Origin: Flemingiibacterium sp045644145
Lineage (GTDB): Bacteria; Bacillota; Clostridia; Oscillospirales; CAG-272
Length of the DNA: 64,000 nucleotides
Reading direction: 5' to 3'
Assembly: GCA_045644145.1 (NCBI GenBank)
Contig: JAZRGK010000080.1
Location: forward strand, 62,001-126,000
Below are positions 1 to 8,687 of the stretch, piece by piece. Below the pieces are notes generated by a model that was not told the origin of the DNA, ran no database searches, and saw nothing but the letters and a program-made list of their open reading frames with translations. Positions within the stretch are counted from its first letter, which is position 1; each line of letters opens with the position of its first letter. The translations under genes were made by a program, and so were the position numbers.

Positions 1-2
1 AA

Positions 3-1319
3 TACAGAAGCAGGCTGTCCATCTTAAAAAAAGAGCTTGACGATATCACACAGCGTTATGAAGAATGCAATCTCATACAGCCAAGCCGTGAACTTGAAGA
101 ATTTACAGACATGGGCGGAAGAGCTGGTGTAATATCCAAAATAAAGCGCGCTGTGGTCAGATCAAGAGTATGCACGGTGCTCTTCATAATACTGATTCTT
201 GCGGGCATCGTGGCGGGAGTGCTTGGGATAATGCCGATGATAGGCGGCGGGCAGCCCGATATTATTTTGATGGGCGCTTGCATAGCATCGTGTGTAGTCG
301 CAGTTGTTCTGATGTTCGTAGGAAAGCGCGCCGGAACCAAGGTGGAAGAGATAAGGCTTATTTACGATATTGACGCCCTTGAAGCTGAGGAGAGCGAATA
401 TAATTCAGTGCAGGAAACCGCCAAATTCACGAGTCTTGCACTTGCCGATGCGCGAAGACGTTACAGTGAGCTTTGCGACGACATAAAGCGTAGATACGGA
501 TGTGCTCCCGAGGAGCTTTCGCTGAAATGTCAGGAAAAAAATAAGAAAAGCAAAGAATCCACGGGAATTCGTGCGGATTATGACAAAAACAGCTCCCTGC
601 TTGCACAGATCGACGCACAGCTTGAACCGTACAGCGAGGAAGAACTTCGTTCAAATCTCAGCAAGGATATAGACATATCCGATGTGGATGTTTGTAATCT
701 TTCTGCCATGCGCCGTGAAGCGGAATTTGCCGCAAAAATGGCTTCTTCTCTCGAAAAGCACTGCGCAGAGCTTGAAAAGGGGCTGGCAGGACTTTATCCT
801 GCGGCAGAAGACCCAAGGTGTATTGCAGACAAGCTTTCATCACTCAAAGCGGAGCGCACTGTTCTTCACAAGAAACATTCCGCATACAAGCTTGCCATAG
901 AGAAGCTTAATGAGGCAAGCGATAGCCTAAGAAATAGCATTGCACCAAGACTCGCTTCGGATGCCGCGCGGAATATGGAGTTAATAACTGAGGGTAAATA
1001 TAAGAATCTGGGTGTGGGTGCGGATCTTACCATGTCTGCTGAGACAGAATCCGGTCAGCGTACCGTAGGGGTGCTCAGTGCGGGAACCCAGGATGCGGCG
1101 TATCTTTCACTTAGACTTGCGCTTATATCTCTTTTGTACCGCAAGACAGAGCCGATGATGATTTACGATGAATCCTTTGTAAAGCAGGATCAAACAAGAC
1201 TTTCAAGGTTTCTTTCTCTTATATCCAGACAGAAGAATCAGAGTATTATATTTACAGCATGCGACCGCGAAGCCAAAGCCATGAGCGCGGTGGCAGATTT
1301 CAGACACATTAAAATGTAA
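3..1319 (+). CDS. C-terminal part of YhaN-like SMC/ABC-type ATPase
   Basis: The frame is open from base 3, so the N-terminus with the Walker A motif lies upstream of the window and the Met at 111 is internal. The visible 438 residues show two adjacent hydrophobic helices (about residues 58-109), a long charged coiled-coil stretch (about 115-330), then an ABC signature LSAGTQDAAYLSLRLAL (about 358) and Walker B/D-loop PMMIYDESF (about 384). This order is that of YhaN/SbcC/RecN-like ATPases, which usually work with a calcineurin-like nuclease (YhaM/SbcD type) in DNA end processing. A membrane hairpin inside the coiled coil is typical of the YhaN group. The nuclease partner would be upstream and cannot be seen. 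The exact family assignment is an inference. Confidence 0.75.
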   Translation, partial: YRSRLSILKKELDDITQRYEECNLIQPSRELEEFTDMGGRAGVISKIKRAVVRSRVCTVLFIILILAGIVAGVLGIMPMIGGGQPDIILMGACIASCVVAVVLMFVGKRAGTKVEEIRLIYDIDALEAEESEYNSVQETAKFTSLALADARRRYSELCDDIKRRYGCAPEELSLKCQEKNKKSKESTGIRADYDKNSSLLAQIDAQLEPYSEEELRSNLSKDIDISDVDVCNLSAMRREAEFAAKMASSLEKHCAELEKGLAGLYPAAEDPRCIADKLSSLKAERTVLHKKHSAYKLAIEKLNEASDSLRNSIAPRLASDAARNMELITEGKYKNLGVGADLTMSAETESGQRTVGVLSAGTQDAAYLSLRLALISLLYRKTEPMMIYDESFVKQDQTRLSRFLSLISRQKNQSIIFTACDREAKAMSAVADFRHIKM

Positions 1320-1323
1320 TGAA

Positions 1324-1362
1324 AGCATATTCCACGGAGTTATCCGCGGAATATGCTTTTTT
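1324..1362 (+). terminator. Rho-independent terminator after the YhaN-like gene
   Basis: A 14-bp stem (AGCATATTCCACGG pairing with CCGCGGAATATGCT, one mismatch) with a 6-base loop is followed by a T run, five bases after the stop codon. Confidence 0.85.
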
Positions 1363-1424
1363 CTGTATAAAAAACGCCGTTCGGTTAATGCTATCTCTTG
1401 AAAATACAGATAGCGGAGAAGAAA

Positions 1425-1838
1425 ATGAGGAAAATTTATGAATACTCGGCGGTAGGCGTTGTCGGCGGTACGTTATATACGGTTATTGAGATTCTGTGGA
1501 GAGGGCATTCTCATTGGAGTATGGCACTTACGGGCGGAATGTGCCTTGTGTTCATTTATATATGCGAAGCAAGGTATAATCTTGCCCCATTATGGAAACG
1601 GTGCTTTGCTGACTGCCTTATTATATCGCTGTCCGAGCTTGTTGTGGGATTTATTGTAAATATGCTTCTTAAACTTGGAGTTTGGGATTATTCCGGTCAG
1701 TTTATGAATCTTTTCGGTCAGGTGTGCCTACTTTATTCTTTCTTCTGGTATCTTATCGGAATACCGGCGGCGTATCTTTGCAGGTGCCTTAGGAAACTGT
1801 TCGGTAGAGACAACCGGGGAGTAGTACAAAGAGTATAG
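1425..1838 (+). CDS. Small polytopic membrane protein, putative ABC-transporter type IV (CmpB-like) family
   Basis: A protein of 137 residues with about four hydrophobic helices and the motif WDYSGQFMNLFGQ near residue 95. That motif resembles the Firmicutes family annotated as putative ABC-transporter type IV (ABC_trans_CmpB), whose function is not established. An in-frame TTG at 1398 would add nine residues, but the ATG at 1425 has a GGAGAAG ribosome binding site six bases upstream, so I use it. It lies alone between the terminator at 1324 and spoIVA. The final 15 residues are basic and probably cytoplasmic. No ATPase partner is adjacent. Confidence 0.7.
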   Translation: MRKIYEYSAVGVVGGTLYTVIEILWRGHSHWSMALTGGMCLVFIYICEARYNLAPLWKRCFADCLIISLSELVVGFIVNMLLKLGVWDYSGQFMNLFGQVCLLYSFFWYLIGIPAAYLCRCLRKLFGRDNRGVVQRV

Positions 1839-1925
1839 CTGTTATGCTTTTGTGAGGTACTTGTCATATTTTTTTTACCGCGCTAATATAAATATGTCAG
1901 TAATTATCATAAGGGGGATAAAGTA

Positions 1926-3404
1926 ATGGCAGATACATCAATTTATCGGGATATAGCCGAAAGATGCGCAAATACCTTTTATCTTGGCGTGGTGGGGCCG
2001 GTACGTACCGGAAAATCTACATTTATCAAGCGGTTCATGGACGCGCTTGTAATACCTGCTATCCGTGACGAGCACGAACGTGAGCGCGCCCGTGACGAGA
2101 TGCCGCAGAGTGCGGCTGGTAAAACGGTTATGACCACAGAGCCGAAATTCATTCCTGACGAGGCTGTGGAAATCGTTCTGTCTGACAATGCGCTGATGCG
2201 GGTGAAAATGGTGGATTGTGTAGGATACATAGTTCCGGAAGCAATGGGACATATCGAGAACGGTCATGCACGGATGGTACATACACCGTGGCAGACAGAG
2301 CCTATGCCCTTCACCGCTGCGGCGGAGTACGGTACACGCAAAGTAATAACCGAGCACTCCACCGTTGGCATGCTTGTAACAACCGACGGTACTATCGGTG
2401 AGATCGGACGTGAAAATTATGTGGAAGCGGAGGAACGTGTAGCAAGGGAGCTTACCGAGGCAGGCAAGCCTTTTGCCATAATTTTAAATTCCGCATCCCC
2501 CGAGAGCGAGGAATCCCACAGACTTGCGTATGAGCTTGAGGAAAAGTATGGGGCGCCTGTTGCACTTGTGAACTGCCTTAAGTTGGATGCGGACGATATA
2601 CGCCATATTCTTGAGCTTGTGCTTATGGAATTCCCGGTGTGCGAAATAGGCGTAAAGCTTCCGGAGTGGACCAATGCACTTGAATTATCCCATCCATTAC
2701 GCACATCTGTTGATGCGTTTGTTATGGAGCGTGCAGAACGCATTCGCAAGATCGGAGAAATATCCGGTGTGTTCGGGGAGCCGTGCGAGAATGAATATGT
2801 AAAGGCAATGCATGCGGATAAAATCGATCTCGGCAAGGGAAAGGCGGAGATCTCCGTTACACTTGCCGACGGGCTTTACTACAAGGTTATAAGCGAAATG
2901 TGCGGTCTTGACATATCGGACGAGGAGAAGCTAATAACGCTTCTTAAAGAGCTTTCCGCAATGAAGGAGAAGTATGACCGCGTGGCAGAAGCGCTCACCG
3001 ACGTGAACGAGAAAGGCTATGGCATAGTTATGCCTGAGGTGGGAGATCTTCATCTTGAAGAACCGGAGATCGTAAAGCAGTCCGGCGGATATGGAGTGCG
3101 CCTGCGCGCATCTGCGCCAAGTGTGCATATGATAAAAGCCAATATTGAAACAGAGATAAGCCCTGTTGTTGGAACGGAGCAACAGTCTGAGGAGCTTGTT
3201 AAGTATATGCTCAGGGAGTTTGAAGAGGATCCGAGAAAGATATGGGAATCCAATATGTTCGGAAAAACTCTCTATCAGCTTGTAAATGAGGGGCTTCATA
3301 CAAAGCTTGGGCATATGCCTGAGGATGCCAGAGCGAAGCTGTCGGAAACTCTTGGAAGAATTATCAACGAGGGCAGTGGGGGACTTATCTGCATTATACT
3401 CTAA
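1926..3404 (+). CDS. spoIVA: Stage IV sporulation protein A
   Basis: SpoIVA is the ATPase that polymerises on the outer forespore membrane and anchors the spore coat; it also directs cortex assembly. The 492-residue length is that of the family. The N-terminal Walker A GPVRTGKST lies at about residue 24, followed by the family-typical segments around DCVGYIVPEA and HSTVGMLVTTDGTIGEI. The C-terminus ends in the short hydrophobic tail GGLICIIL, as expected for membrane attachment through SpoVM. The ATG is preceded by AAGGGGGATAAAGTA. In Bacillus the gene is sigma-E dependent; I could not define a convincing sigma-E promoter here. Its presence shows that the organism descends from, or is, an endospore former. 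Confidence 0.97.
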   Translation: MADTSIYRDIAERCANTFYLGVVGPVRTGKSTFIKRFMDALVIPAIRDEHERERARDEMPQSAAGKTVMTTEPKFIPDEAVEIVLSDNALMRVKMVDCVGYIVPEAMGHIENGHARMVHTPWQTEPMPFTAAAEYGTRKVITEHSTVGMLVTTDGTIGEIGRENYVEAEERVARELTEAGKPFAIILNSASPESEESHRLAYELEEKYGAPVALVNCLKLDADDIRHILELVLMEFPVCEIGVKLPEWTNALELSHPLRTSVDAFVMERAERIRKIGEISGVFGEPCENEYVKAMHADKIDLGKGKAEISVTLADGLYYKVISEMCGLDISDEEKLITLLKELSAMKEKYDRVAEALTDVNEKGYGIVMPEVGDLHLEEPEIVKQSGGYGVRLRASAPSVHMIKANIETEISPVVGTEQQSEELVKYMLREFEEDPRKIWESNMFGKTLYQLVNEGLHTKLGHMPEDARAKLSETLGRIINEGSGGLICIIL

Positions 3405-3422
3405 ATACATATTGGTTAAAAC

Positions 3423-3473
3423 AAAGAAGCAGGAGTCGCTGCGGAGAACTTCCGGGGTGACTTCTGCTTCTTT
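3423..3473 (+). terminator. Stem-loop after spoIVA
   Basis: AAAGAAGCAGGAGTC pairs with GACTTCTGCTTCTTT across a 21-base loop (one G-T wobble). This is probably the spoIVA terminator or a processing hairpin. Confidence 0.6.
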
Positions 3474-3485
3474 GCTTGAATAGTA

Positions 3486-3527
3486 AATAATATACGCACA
3501 CAGCCGTGGCTGTGTGCGTATATTATT
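3486..3527. terminator. Perfect palindrome, bidirectional terminator between spoIVA and hom
   Basis: A 20-bp perfect inverted repeat with a 2-base centre (GT) and AT-rich ends lies between two convergent genes, so it can act in both directions. Confidence 0.8.
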
Positions 3528-3539
3528 TCATAATGTATA

Positions 3540-4733
3540 TTACAGAACACGCATTGCTGTGAATTTTTCGCTGAGTGTTACACCGATCTCCGTAAGACTT
3601 ACTTCGCCTGTGATTACTGCGTAGCAGTCCTCGCTGTCCTCGATAACCTCGGCATCCAGCATGCATAGACAGTGATTCGGCTTTTTGTCGAAACGGAGAT
3701 ACCATCTTGATTTCAGTCTGTCGGCAGGGAGAATCTCGTCATCCGAAAGACGTTCCCAAACGGGCGTATTATGGGTGGGATGGGAAATGAATGTAGCGAT
3801 TTCGATAATGTCGGAAACAACAGCACTCGCTGTAGGAAGCTTGCCTGCGCCGCGACCGTAGAACATCACATCGCCGATAGCGTTTCCGTTAACGAGAACG
3901 CCGTTGTATACATCACCGATTCCGGAAAGAGGATTGGAGCGGCGAACCAGTGTGGGAGCTACGCATGCGCTGATCTTGTCGCCAACACGCACTGCCTTAC
4001 CAATAAGCTTGATGGATGCTCCGAATTTCGCCGCATTTGCCACGTCGCGGAGTGTTACGCCGCGGATGCCTTCGGTCTGCACCTTTTCAGGGGGCATAAG
4101 CTTGCCGAATGCCATAGCAGAAAGAATCGCGGTCTTGCGGCAGGTGTCGATTCCGTCAACGTCTGCGGAAGAATCGCGCTCTGCATAGCCTTTTTCCTGA
4201 GCCTCGGCAAGTGCGGTGGAGAAGTCCTTGTTCTCGTTTATCATCTGAGTAAGGATATAGTTTGTAGTACCGTTTAATATACCGTTAACCTCGGATATAT
4301 CGTTTGCGGTAAGACAGTTGCCTATTGGATGTATTACCGGTATGCCGCCGCCAACGCTGGCTTCAAAGAGATAACGGACGTTGTTTTCTGCGGCGATCTT
4401 GAGAAGCTCAGGACCGAATGTTGCCACTACCTCTTTATTTGAGGTAACAACGCTCTTTCCTGCCTTCATTGCCGCCGATGAAAACTCAAACGCCGGGTGA
4501 GAACCGCCCATAAGCTCAGCACAGATCTTTACCTCAGGGTCGTTTAATATAACATTCACATCGTGGACTATTTTATCCTCGAAAGGGTTTCCGGGGAAGT
4601 CGCGGAGATCAAGAATATACTTTATATTGATGTCATCGCCTACACGCTCAGAGATGAGCTTGGCGTTTTGGGTAAGAACCTCGGCAGTACCGCTTCCAAC
4701 AACGCCGAAGCCGAAAATTGCTACATTTATCAT
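3540..4733 (-). CDS. hom: Homoserine dehydrogenase
   Basis: Catalyses NAD(P)-dependent reduction of aspartate semialdehyde to homoserine, the branch step to threonine and methionine. Seen are the Rossmann motif GFGVVGSG at residue 8, the conserved segment VTSNKEVVA, and the catalytic-domain signature LNGTTNYILTQM followed by AQEKGYAERDSSADVDG. The chain is 397 residues. After WYLRF, where an ACT domain begins in many Firmicutes enzymes, only about 50 divergent residues remain, so the regulatory domain is short or degenerate. The ATG at 4733 has an AAAGGAA binding site. A minus-strand promoter lies at 4769-4797. The gene is monocistronic, convergent with spoIVA. Confidence 0.93.
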   Translation of the reverse strand: MINVAIFGFGVVGSGTAEVLTQNAKLISERVGDDINIKYILDLRDFPGNPFEDKIVHDVNVILNDPEVKICAELMGGSHPAFEFSSAAMKAGKSVVTSNKEVVATFGPELLKIAAENNVRYLFEASVGGGIPVIHPIGNCLTANDISEVNGILNGTTNYILTQMINENKDFSTALAEAQEKGYAERDSSADVDGIDTCRKTAILSAMAFGKLMPPEKVQTEGIRGVTLRDVANAAKFGASIKLIGKAVRVGDKISACVAPTLVRRSNPLSGIGDVYNGVLVNGNAIGDVMFYGRGAGKLPTASAVVSDIIEIATFISHPTHNTPVWERLSDDEILPADRLKSRWYLRFDKKPNHCLCMLDAEVIEDSEDCYAVITGEVSLTEIGVTLSEKFTAMRVL

Positions 4734-4768
4734 TGTCGTATTCCTTTTTGTAAAATTAAATATAGTCT

Positions 4769-4797
4769 ATTGTATCACAAAGCTTGCTTTAATGCAA
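4769..4797 (-). promoter_or_regulatory. Sigma-A promoter of hom
   Basis: On the minus strand TTGCAT and TACAAT are separated by 17 bases, about 35 bases upstream of the hom start. Confidence 0.6.
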
Positions 4798-4821
4798 CAG
4801 AAAATGAGTGTTTTTGAAAAA

Positions 4822-6249
4822 TCAACTGAAATAGCGCAGAATTGTTTTGATTACGGAATAATTATCATCAAACGGCGGATAACGCAGAGGATTCAGGTCT
4901 AGGCTTGTAGCTTTGAGCACCGAGGACACGGTACTGAATGTATCAAAGCCTGCCTTGCCGTGGTAACGTCCCATGCCGCTCTCTCCAACGCCGCCTATAG
5001 GCAGATTGGGGTTCGCCATCTGAATAAGTGTGTCATTTACACATCCGCATCCGTAGTCAAGGTTTACCATTACATTTCTCTGCATAGCGCGGCTTCTTGT
5101 GAAGAGATAGAGCGCAAGAGGCTTGGGACGCTTGCGGATAGTGTTGATTACCACATTTACATCGCTGAACTCAAACACAGGAAGGATGGGACCGAAAATC
5201 TCCTCGGAGAGCAGTTTGCTGTCCATGTCGATTTCTTCCATCAGCGTAAGCGCGATCCTGCCGGTTTTTTCGTTGGCTTCGCCGCCCATGATAACCTTGC
5301 CGTCATCAATATACGCGCGCAGGCGGTCAAAGTGCATGCGGTTGACTATACGGGGATAGTAATTGTTTTCGCAGGGCGCTTCAGTACAGTATTTGTCGTG
5401 GTATTCCTTTATATAGCCGAGAAGCTCATCCTTAACCGAGCTTTCCACGAAAAGGTAGTCGGGCGCGATATTAGTCTGACCGGCATTTATAAGCTTACCG
5501 CATACGATGCGGCGTGCCGCAAGACGAAGATTTGCGGTCTTATCTACGATGCAGGGGCTTTTTCCGCCAAGCTCCAGCACAACGGGAGTAAGCTGAGCCG
5601 CCGCCGCTTTCATTACTATGCGCGCCACAGCCGAGCCTCCGGTATAGAACACCATCCCGAACGGCTCGCGTCTGATTGCCTTGATAGCCTCAAAGCTGTC
5701 GGTGTATGCCGCAATATATTCGCGATCGAAGTATTTGTAAATAAGCTCGTACAGCAGGCGGCTTGTGTTTGGCGCATGCTCGGAAAGCTTCAGTATTGTA
5801 CAGTTGCCGGCGGCGATTGAAGAGATGAGCGGTATCATCGCCATCTGGAACGGATAGTTCCAAGGGCAGAAGATCATTACAAGCCCACGGGGATGGGGAA
5901 TCTTACTGCTGGTTGAGGGGAACATATAGAATGGGGTGGGCACACTTCTCGGAGCGCTCCATGCGCGCAGATGGCGTATGGCGTGGTTTATCTCCTGCTC
6001 CACCATGCCGATTTCTGTGAGATACCCCTCACCGTAGGATTTGCCGAGATCGGCGCGAAGTGCTTCCAGAATAAGCCCTTCGTTGTCTTTTATCATTATT
6101 TTTAAGTTTATAAGGAGCTGACGGCGGAATTTAATATCGCGCGTCTTGCCGGTAGCGAAAAAATCACGCTGAGCGGTTATGATTTCGCGGAGATCTGCCG
6201 CAATTTCATTTACGTCAGAGAGCTTACCTTTTTTATTGTTGTCCTGCAT
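4822..6249 (-). CDS. Aldehyde dehydrogenase family protein (class 3 type) lacking the catalytic cysteine
   Basis: The 475-residue chain has the class 3 ALDH architecture: NAD-binding segment FCPWNYPFQM, LKLSEHAP, the general-base segment LELGGKSP and the late motif EEIFGPILPV. The nucleophile motif, normally GQTCxAPDY in this class, reads GQTNIAPDY, with Asn codon AAT (bases 5470-5472 on the plus strand). Two base changes separate it from a Cys codon. The enzyme may therefore be inactive as a dehydrogenase, or have another role; this is inference. I start at the ATG at 6249 because GGAGGG lies nine bases upstream; an in-frame ATG at 6288 has no such site. It is monocistronic on the minus strand. 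Confidence 0.88.
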   Translation of the reverse strand: MQDNNKKGKLSDVNEIAADLREIITAQRDFFATGKTRDIKFRRQLLINLKIMIKDNEGLILEALRADLGKSYGEGYLTEIGMVEQEINHAIRHLRAWSAPRSVPTPFYMFPSTSSKIPHPRGLVMIFCPWNYPFQMAMIPLISSIAAGNCTILKLSEHAPNTSRLLYELIYKYFDREYIAAYTDSFEAIKAIRREPFGMVFYTGGSAVARIVMKAAAAQLTPVVLELGGKSPCIVDKTANLRLAARRIVCGKLINAGQTNIAPDYLFVESSVKDELLGYIKEYHDKYCTEAPCENNYYPRIVNRMHFDRLRAYIDDGKVIMGGEANEKTGRIALTLMEEIDMDSKLLSEEIFGPILPVFEFSDVNVVINTIRKRPKPLALYLFTRSRAMQRNVMVNLDYGCGCVNDTLIQMANPNLPIGGVGESGMGRYHGKAGFDTFSTVSSVLKATSLDLNPLRYPPFDDNYSVIKTILRYFS

Positions 6250-6560
6250 ACTTATTGACCCTCCGATATGATTAAGATACTTATACACAATATATTATAC
6301 ACTATAAATTGTTAATAAAGCAACCCCCAAAGTAATATTTATTTGGAAAAATGTGCGAAATTTTATATATGAGGGTGGGCTTTGGCTTAACAAGGTGTCT
6401 ATGTGCGAAATATTTTACTTAGGATTTGAATTCCCTTGACTTTCCGAAGACACCAAATACAATATCTTGCGGTATAATTATTATAAACCTCGCCTTATGG
6501 GGGCGAGGAACAAATTTTTTGACTTACATAGCATAATGAAGTAAAGAGAGGGTAAAAAGT
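6250..6560. other. Intergenic region with possible promoter, repeats and attenuator-like hairpin
   Basis: This divergent spacer holds a possible plus-strand promoter (TTGACT around 6438 with TACAAT 16 bases on). It also holds two near-copies of ATGTGCGAAATTTTA about 50 bases apart (near 6351 and 6401). At about 6488-6508 a CCTCGCC/GGCGAGG hairpin is followed by AACAAATTTTTT, which could act as an attenuator ahead of the phosphate symporter gene. None of these is certain. Confidence 0.4.
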
Positions 6561-8303
6561 ATGACAATTTTTGATGTGCTTACCATGATAGGCGGACTGT
6601 GTCTGTTCCTTTTTGGTATGAATGTAATGGGTGATGGGCTTGAGCGCCGTGCCGGAAACGGACTTAAGGCGCTGCTTGGAAAGCTCACCGGCAGTAAGCT
6701 CAAGGGCTTTTTAACAGGGCTTGGTGTTACGGCAGTAATTCAGAGTTCCTCAGCAACCACGGTAATGGTGGTTGGCTTTGTAAACTCCAAAATAATGACT
6801 CTGAAGCAGTCCATCGGCGTTATCATGGGTGCCAATATCGGTACTACCGTAACGGCGTGGATACTCAGCCTTGGCGGAATTTCCAGCGATAACATATTTG
6901 TAAAGCTGCTTAAGCCTACATCGTTCACTCCTGTGCTTGCCCTTATAGGCACAGCGCTTTTGATGTTCTCCAAATCCTCAAAGAAGAAGGATGTGGGAAC
7001 AATACTTCTCGGATTTGCAACGCTTATGTTCGGTATGGATACAATGTCCTCTGCCGTATCCGGACTTGCTGATGTTCCTGCGTTCCAGAATATGTTCCTT
7101 ATGTTCAAGAATCCTATCCTCGGCGTGCTTGTAGGTGCAGTGCTTACCGGTATCATCCAATCAAGCTCGGCATCAGTTGGTATTTTGCAGGCACTTTCCG
7201 CAACCGGTGCGGTATCCTATGGTGCGGCAGTACCGATCATAATGGGTCAGAATATTGGTACATGCGTGACCGCACTGCTTTCATCTGTAGGAACAAACAA
7301 GAACGCAAGACGTGCGGCGGTTATACATCTTTCCTTTAATGTTATAGGAACCGTTATATGGCTCAGCGTATTCAGTATTGTATCTGCGGTGTTCAGTCCT
7401 GCAATACTTGATATGTCCGCAAGCTATCTCGGTATTGCCGTGGCACATTCGGCGTTCAATATACTGTGTACCGCACTTTTACTTCCCATGTCCTCTGTGC
7501 TTGAGAAAATCGCATATAAAATCGTTCCCGATGGCAGCGAGGGCGAAAAGACCGTTGAGCTTGATGACAGACTTCTTGCTACACCTACAATTGCACTTGC
7601 CGAGAGCAATGCGATTGCCTGCAAAATGGCACGGTTGGCTGTTGAGGGATTTGAAGAAAGCCTTTCTCTTGTTGCGGTGTATGATTCCGCAGCGGCAGAT
7701 AAGATACGCGAGCTTGAAGATAAGACCGACCATTACGAGGATGTACTCGGCACATATTTAACCAAGATATCCAGTCACCAGCTTGGCGATGAGGAGAGTA
7801 CGCAGATATCTAAGCTTCTTAAAGCTATAGGTGACTTTGAGCGAATTTCCGACCACAGCGTGAATATTCTTGAATCGGTTGAAGAACTCAGAGAGAAGGG
7901 AATTGAATTTTCTGAGGGAGCCAAAAAGGAGCTTGGTATACTTTGCTCTGCACTCTCCGAGATACTCAGCATGACCCTTACCGCATTTGAAAACAATGAT
8001 ATTGATTTAGCATATCATGTTGAGCCCCTTGAACAGGTTATAGACAGACTTAAGGAAAAGCTCAGGGATAGCCATATAATCAGACTCAGAAACGGTGACT
8101 GCACGGTTGAAGCAGGATTTATCTGGGCTGACCTTCTCACAAATCTCGGCAGAACCTCGGACCATTGCTCCAATGTAGCAGGCTGTATTATAGATGCTAA
8201 GAACAGCAATATGAATCTGCATGAATCCCTCAGAGAAATAAAGTCTGCGGATTCCGGATTCAAGGAACATTACGAAAATTACGCCGCAAAATATCTTTCA
8301 TAA
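6561..8303 (+). CDS. Na+/phosphate cotransporter family protein with PhoU-like C-terminal domain
   Basis: The membrane half (residues 1 to about 330) carries the two inverted Na/Pi-cotransporter repeats, each with the signature QSSSATTVMVVGF or QSSSASVGILQAL, together with MGANIGTTVTA and MGQNIGTCVTA. The soluble half (about 345-560) is helical and resembles PhoU, with FERISDHSVNI and TSDHCSNVAG. The 580-residue length matches the NptA/YjbB group, which moves phosphate with sodium. PhoU-like domains usually tie such transporters to phosphate homeostasis. The ATG is preceded by GAGAGGGTAAAAAGT. No other phosphate genes are nearby. Import versus export cannot be read from the sequence. Confidence 0.92.
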   Translation: MTIFDVLTMIGGLCLFLFGMNVMGDGLERRAGNGLKALLGKLTGSKLKGFLTGLGVTAVIQSSSATTVMVVGFVNSKIMTLKQSIGVIMGANIGTTVTAWILSLGGISSDNIFVKLLKPTSFTPVLALIGTALLMFSKSSKKKDVGTILLGFATLMFGMDTMSSAVSGLADVPAFQNMFLMFKNPILGVLVGAVLTGIIQSSSASVGILQALSATGAVSYGAAVPIIMGQNIGTCVTALLSSVGTNKNARRAAVIHLSFNVIGTVIWLSVFSIVSAVFSPAILDMSASYLGIAVAHSAFNILCTALLLPMSSVLEKIAYKIVPDGSEGEKTVELDDRLLATPTIALAESNAIACKMARLAVEGFEESLSLVAVYDSAAADKIRELEDKTDHYEDVLGTYLTKISSHQLGDEESTQISKLLKAIGDFERISDHSVNILESVEELREKGIEFSEGAKKELGILCSALSEILSMTLTAFENNDIDLAYHVEPLEQVIDRLKEKLRDSHIIRLRNGDCTVEAGFIWADLLTNLGRTSDHCSNVAGCIIDAKNSNMNLHESLREIKSADSGFKEHYENYAAKYLS

Positions 8304-8351
8304 AAAACAACCACAAATCACGGCGCGAAAAGTATTTTTCACGCTAAACTC

Positions 8352-8380
8352 TTGACAAAGCGTTTTTTCGGGTGTATAAT
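8352..8380 (+). promoter_or_regulatory. Consensus sigma-A promoter of thrS
   Basis: Exact TTGACA and TATAAT hexamers are separated by 17 bases. Transcription would start near 8387 and run into the T-box leader. Confidence 0.9.
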
Positions 8381-8386
8381 GTATTG

Positions 8387-8654
8387 TACAAAGCCGAACG
8401 GATATGCTCGTTTGTGTGCGTTTTCAGAGAGGGGCGCGTTGCTGAGAGTGCCCTAACGCCTGTACGGGTCTGTAACCGCCGTTCAGCAGAATATTCTGCA
8501 TAGGCTCCGCGCAGGAAATGGCGCGGCGGGTGACTCCGTTATACGTCGGTGCGTTGTGTGACGCTGACAGAGTGAAAAGATCGGGTGGAACCGTGAAGAA
8601 TTTCTTCACCCCGAAGGTATGATTTTATTATTATGCCTCGGGGTGTTTTTATAT
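8387..8654 (+). ncRNA. T-box riboswitch leader of thrS
   Basis: The leader contains a CAGAGAGGGG start like the Stem I base and the T-box sequence GGGTGGAACCG at 8583-8593. A terminator follows, with CACCCCGAAGGTAT at 8607-8620 pairing to ATGCCTCGGGGTG at 8633-8645 and then five T. T-boxes sense uncharged tRNA and open transcription of synthetase genes. With thrS downstream the specifier should be a Thr codon; the ACC at 8475-8477 in GTAACCGCC is a plausible candidate, but I have not folded Stem I. Confidence 0.9.
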
Positions 8655-8687
8655 CCCCGAGAAAAACGAAAGGAATGGTATTTTACA

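Noticed and set aside
8619..8687. Upstream in-frame ATG of thrS
   Set aside because: It lies inside the T-box terminator stem and has no binding site.
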